Origin: JBKHBT01 sp046542255
GTDB lineage: Bacteria; UBP14; UBA6098; JBKHBT01
Reading direction: 5' to 3'
Assembly (NCBI GenBank): GCA_046542255.1
Contig: JBKHBT010000120.1
Coordinates: 1 to 8,662 of the forward strand
Length of the DNA: 8,662 bases
Within the stretch, counting starts at the first letter, position 1. The number at the start of each line of letters is the position of its first letter. Positions 7,731 through 8,662 of the stretch are shown in pieces. Position numbers and translations under genes: made by a program. The notes under the pieces are model-generated. The model did no database searches, was not told the origin of the DNA, and saw only the letters and a list, made by a program, of their open reading frames with translations.

Positions 7731-8657
7731 TTAGCTCTCTTTTTTAGTAGAGCTTTCTTTTGCCTTCGCTTTTTTCGCCGCTTTGGCTTTGGCCTTTTTC
7801 TCTTCGAGCTTTTTCATCACCTTTTCGGTTTTGGCTGGATTCGAAGGTTCAGGCAAAGCCTTTCCAGATGCTCTGTCCAAGATTGCCTTAGTCGGGCATT
7901 TTGCCACACAGATGCCACAATTAATACATTTGTCATAATTGATTTTCGCGAGATTATTCTCGAATTCTATGGCATCGGCAGGGCAATTTTTGACACATAG
8001 ACGGCAGCCGATACATCCTACAGAACAGACGCTTTTTACGTCTTTGCCTTTCCAGGTAGAATTGCATCCTATATGTACCTTTTTCTTATAAGGCACAAGC
8101 TGCATAACATCTTTGGGGCAAACCTGAATACAGACTCCGCAGGCGGTACATTTTTCATAATCGACTACCGGAAGTCCGTTTTCCATTTTGATAGCATCGA
8201 ATGGGCAAGCATCTGCGCAAGAGCCTAGTCCGAGGCAAGCAAACATACATGCCTTTGGCCCTCCGGCTACAGAATTGGCATGCCTACAATCTTCGATTCC
8301 ATCATATTTGTAAGAAACAGAAGCATTCTCACCGCCATGGCAGATGCAAATAGCCACCTGTTTGGCAGTAGAACCTACTTCTTTTCCTAAAATATCAGCA
8401 ATTTTCTCGGCAACTTCTTTACCGCCGGGTGTGCAGCCAGTAATTGGCGCTTCACCCTTTACAACAGCTTTGGCAAAGCCACTGCATCCGGGATACCCAC
8501 ATGCGCCGCAATTTGCTGATGGAAGTACTTCTTCGACCTTTGAAACTCGAGGATCGACCTTGACTGCAAATTTCTTAACAGCAATGCCAAGTCCAGTACC
8601 GAATAAAAATGCGAAGGCTCCAAGTTCTATTACGCTTCCTAGTATCGTGTAATCCAT
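7731..8657 (-). CDS. rnfB: RnfB, multi-FeS subunit of the Rnf ferredoxin:NAD+ oxidoreductase (ion-pumping)
   Basis: RnfB passes electrons between ferredoxin and the membrane-bound Rnf complex, which couples ferredoxin:NAD+ electron transfer to Na+ or H+ transport. The 308 residues show, in order: one N-terminal membrane helix (about 4-27); the RnfB signature KKFAVKVDPRV; the FeS motif C50-x2-C53-x4-C58-x16-C75 in the ANCGACGYPGC context; a linker with C104, C106 and C124; an RnfB-type motif C137, C141, C147, C151 (CMFACLGLGSCADACP); and three classical CxxCxxCxxxCP motifs at 170-180, 215-225 and 244-254. That gives one N-terminal cluster plus four ferredoxin-type clusters. A Lys/Ala/Glu-rich tail (about 262-308) is probably disordered. 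The start matches the expected position just before the membrane helix. Only five bases lie upstream, so no ribosome binding site is visible; rnfA or another rnf gene is expected beyond the right edge. The gene converges on the peptidase gene with its terminator in between. Assignment is firm; the rsxB name is equivalent. Confidence 0.95.
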   Translation of the reverse strand: MDYTILGSVIELGAFAFLFGTGLGIAVKKFAVKVDPRVSKVEEVLPSANCGACGYPGCSGFAKAVVKGEAPITGCTPGGKEVAEKIADILGKEVGSTAKQVAICICHGGENASVSYKYDGIEDCRHANSVAGGPKACMFACLGLGSCADACPFDAIKMENGLPVVDYEKCTACGVCIQVCPKDVMQLVPYKKKVHIGCNSTWKGKDVKSVCSVGCIGCRLCVKNCPADAIEFENNLAKINYDKCINCGICVAKCPTKAILDRASGKALPEPSNPAKTEKVMKKLEEKKAKAKAAKKAKAKESSTKKES

Positions 8658-8662
8658 AGTGC

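Noticed and set aside
8344..8652. 102-residue + strand frame opposite rnfB
   Set aside because: It lies wholly antisense to the highly conserved Cys-rich N-terminal half of rnfB, and its translation has no recognisable motif.

Overview
The window carries three protein-coding genes and almost no free intergenic space. Two very large exported proteins lie in tandem on the + strand: a 5'-truncated protein of at least 1354 residues ending at 4067, and a 1153-residue cysteine peptidase at 4200-7661. An rnfB gene on the - strand (7731-8657) converges on them. I see no RNA genes, CRISPR, insertion sequences or other mobile-element signals. Both gaps are 69-132 bases long and each holds an intrinsic terminator.

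The organism looks like a Gram-negative, anaerobic bacterium of the FCB group or a neighbouring candidate phylum (Cloacimonadota, WOR-3, Marinimicrobia and similar lineages are plausible; I cannot choose among them). The reasons are C-terminal sorting-type domains on both exported proteins, long chains of beta-sandwich modules with Asp-rich Ca-binding loops, and an Rnf-type RnfB. The sequence is moderately AT-rich, with a uniform codon style across all three genes, so nothing suggests recent transfer.

Layout: (1) 3-4067, a very acidic, aromatic-rich surface or secreted protein. No catalytic domain is recognised. It has Asp-rich calcium-type loops in its first half, Ig-like modules in its second half and a FlgD-like C-terminal domain. 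(2) 4094-4130, a strong rho-independent terminator. (3) 4200-7661, a C13/legumain-like clan CD peptidase with a visible His/Cys pair and an EF-hand loop, followed by two 117-residue-spaced Ig-like repeats, two MAM/jelly-roll-like modules and a type IX-like sorting domain. (4) 7660-7691, a terminator that is fully paired only on the - strand and therefore fits rnfB. (5) rnfB, a membrane-anchored multi-FeS subunit of the Rnf ferredoxin:NAD+ oxidoreductase; the rest of its operon would lie beyond the right edge.

The two + strand genes are separate transcription units but look like cargo of the same export route: Sec signal at the N-terminus (seen only for the peptidase), sorting domain at the C-terminus. 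rnfB is a housekeeping energy-metabolism gene with no visible functional link to them. The most distinctive content is the large unrecognised protein and the modular legumain-like exported peptidase. I see no clear evidence of a wholly new multi-gene system.
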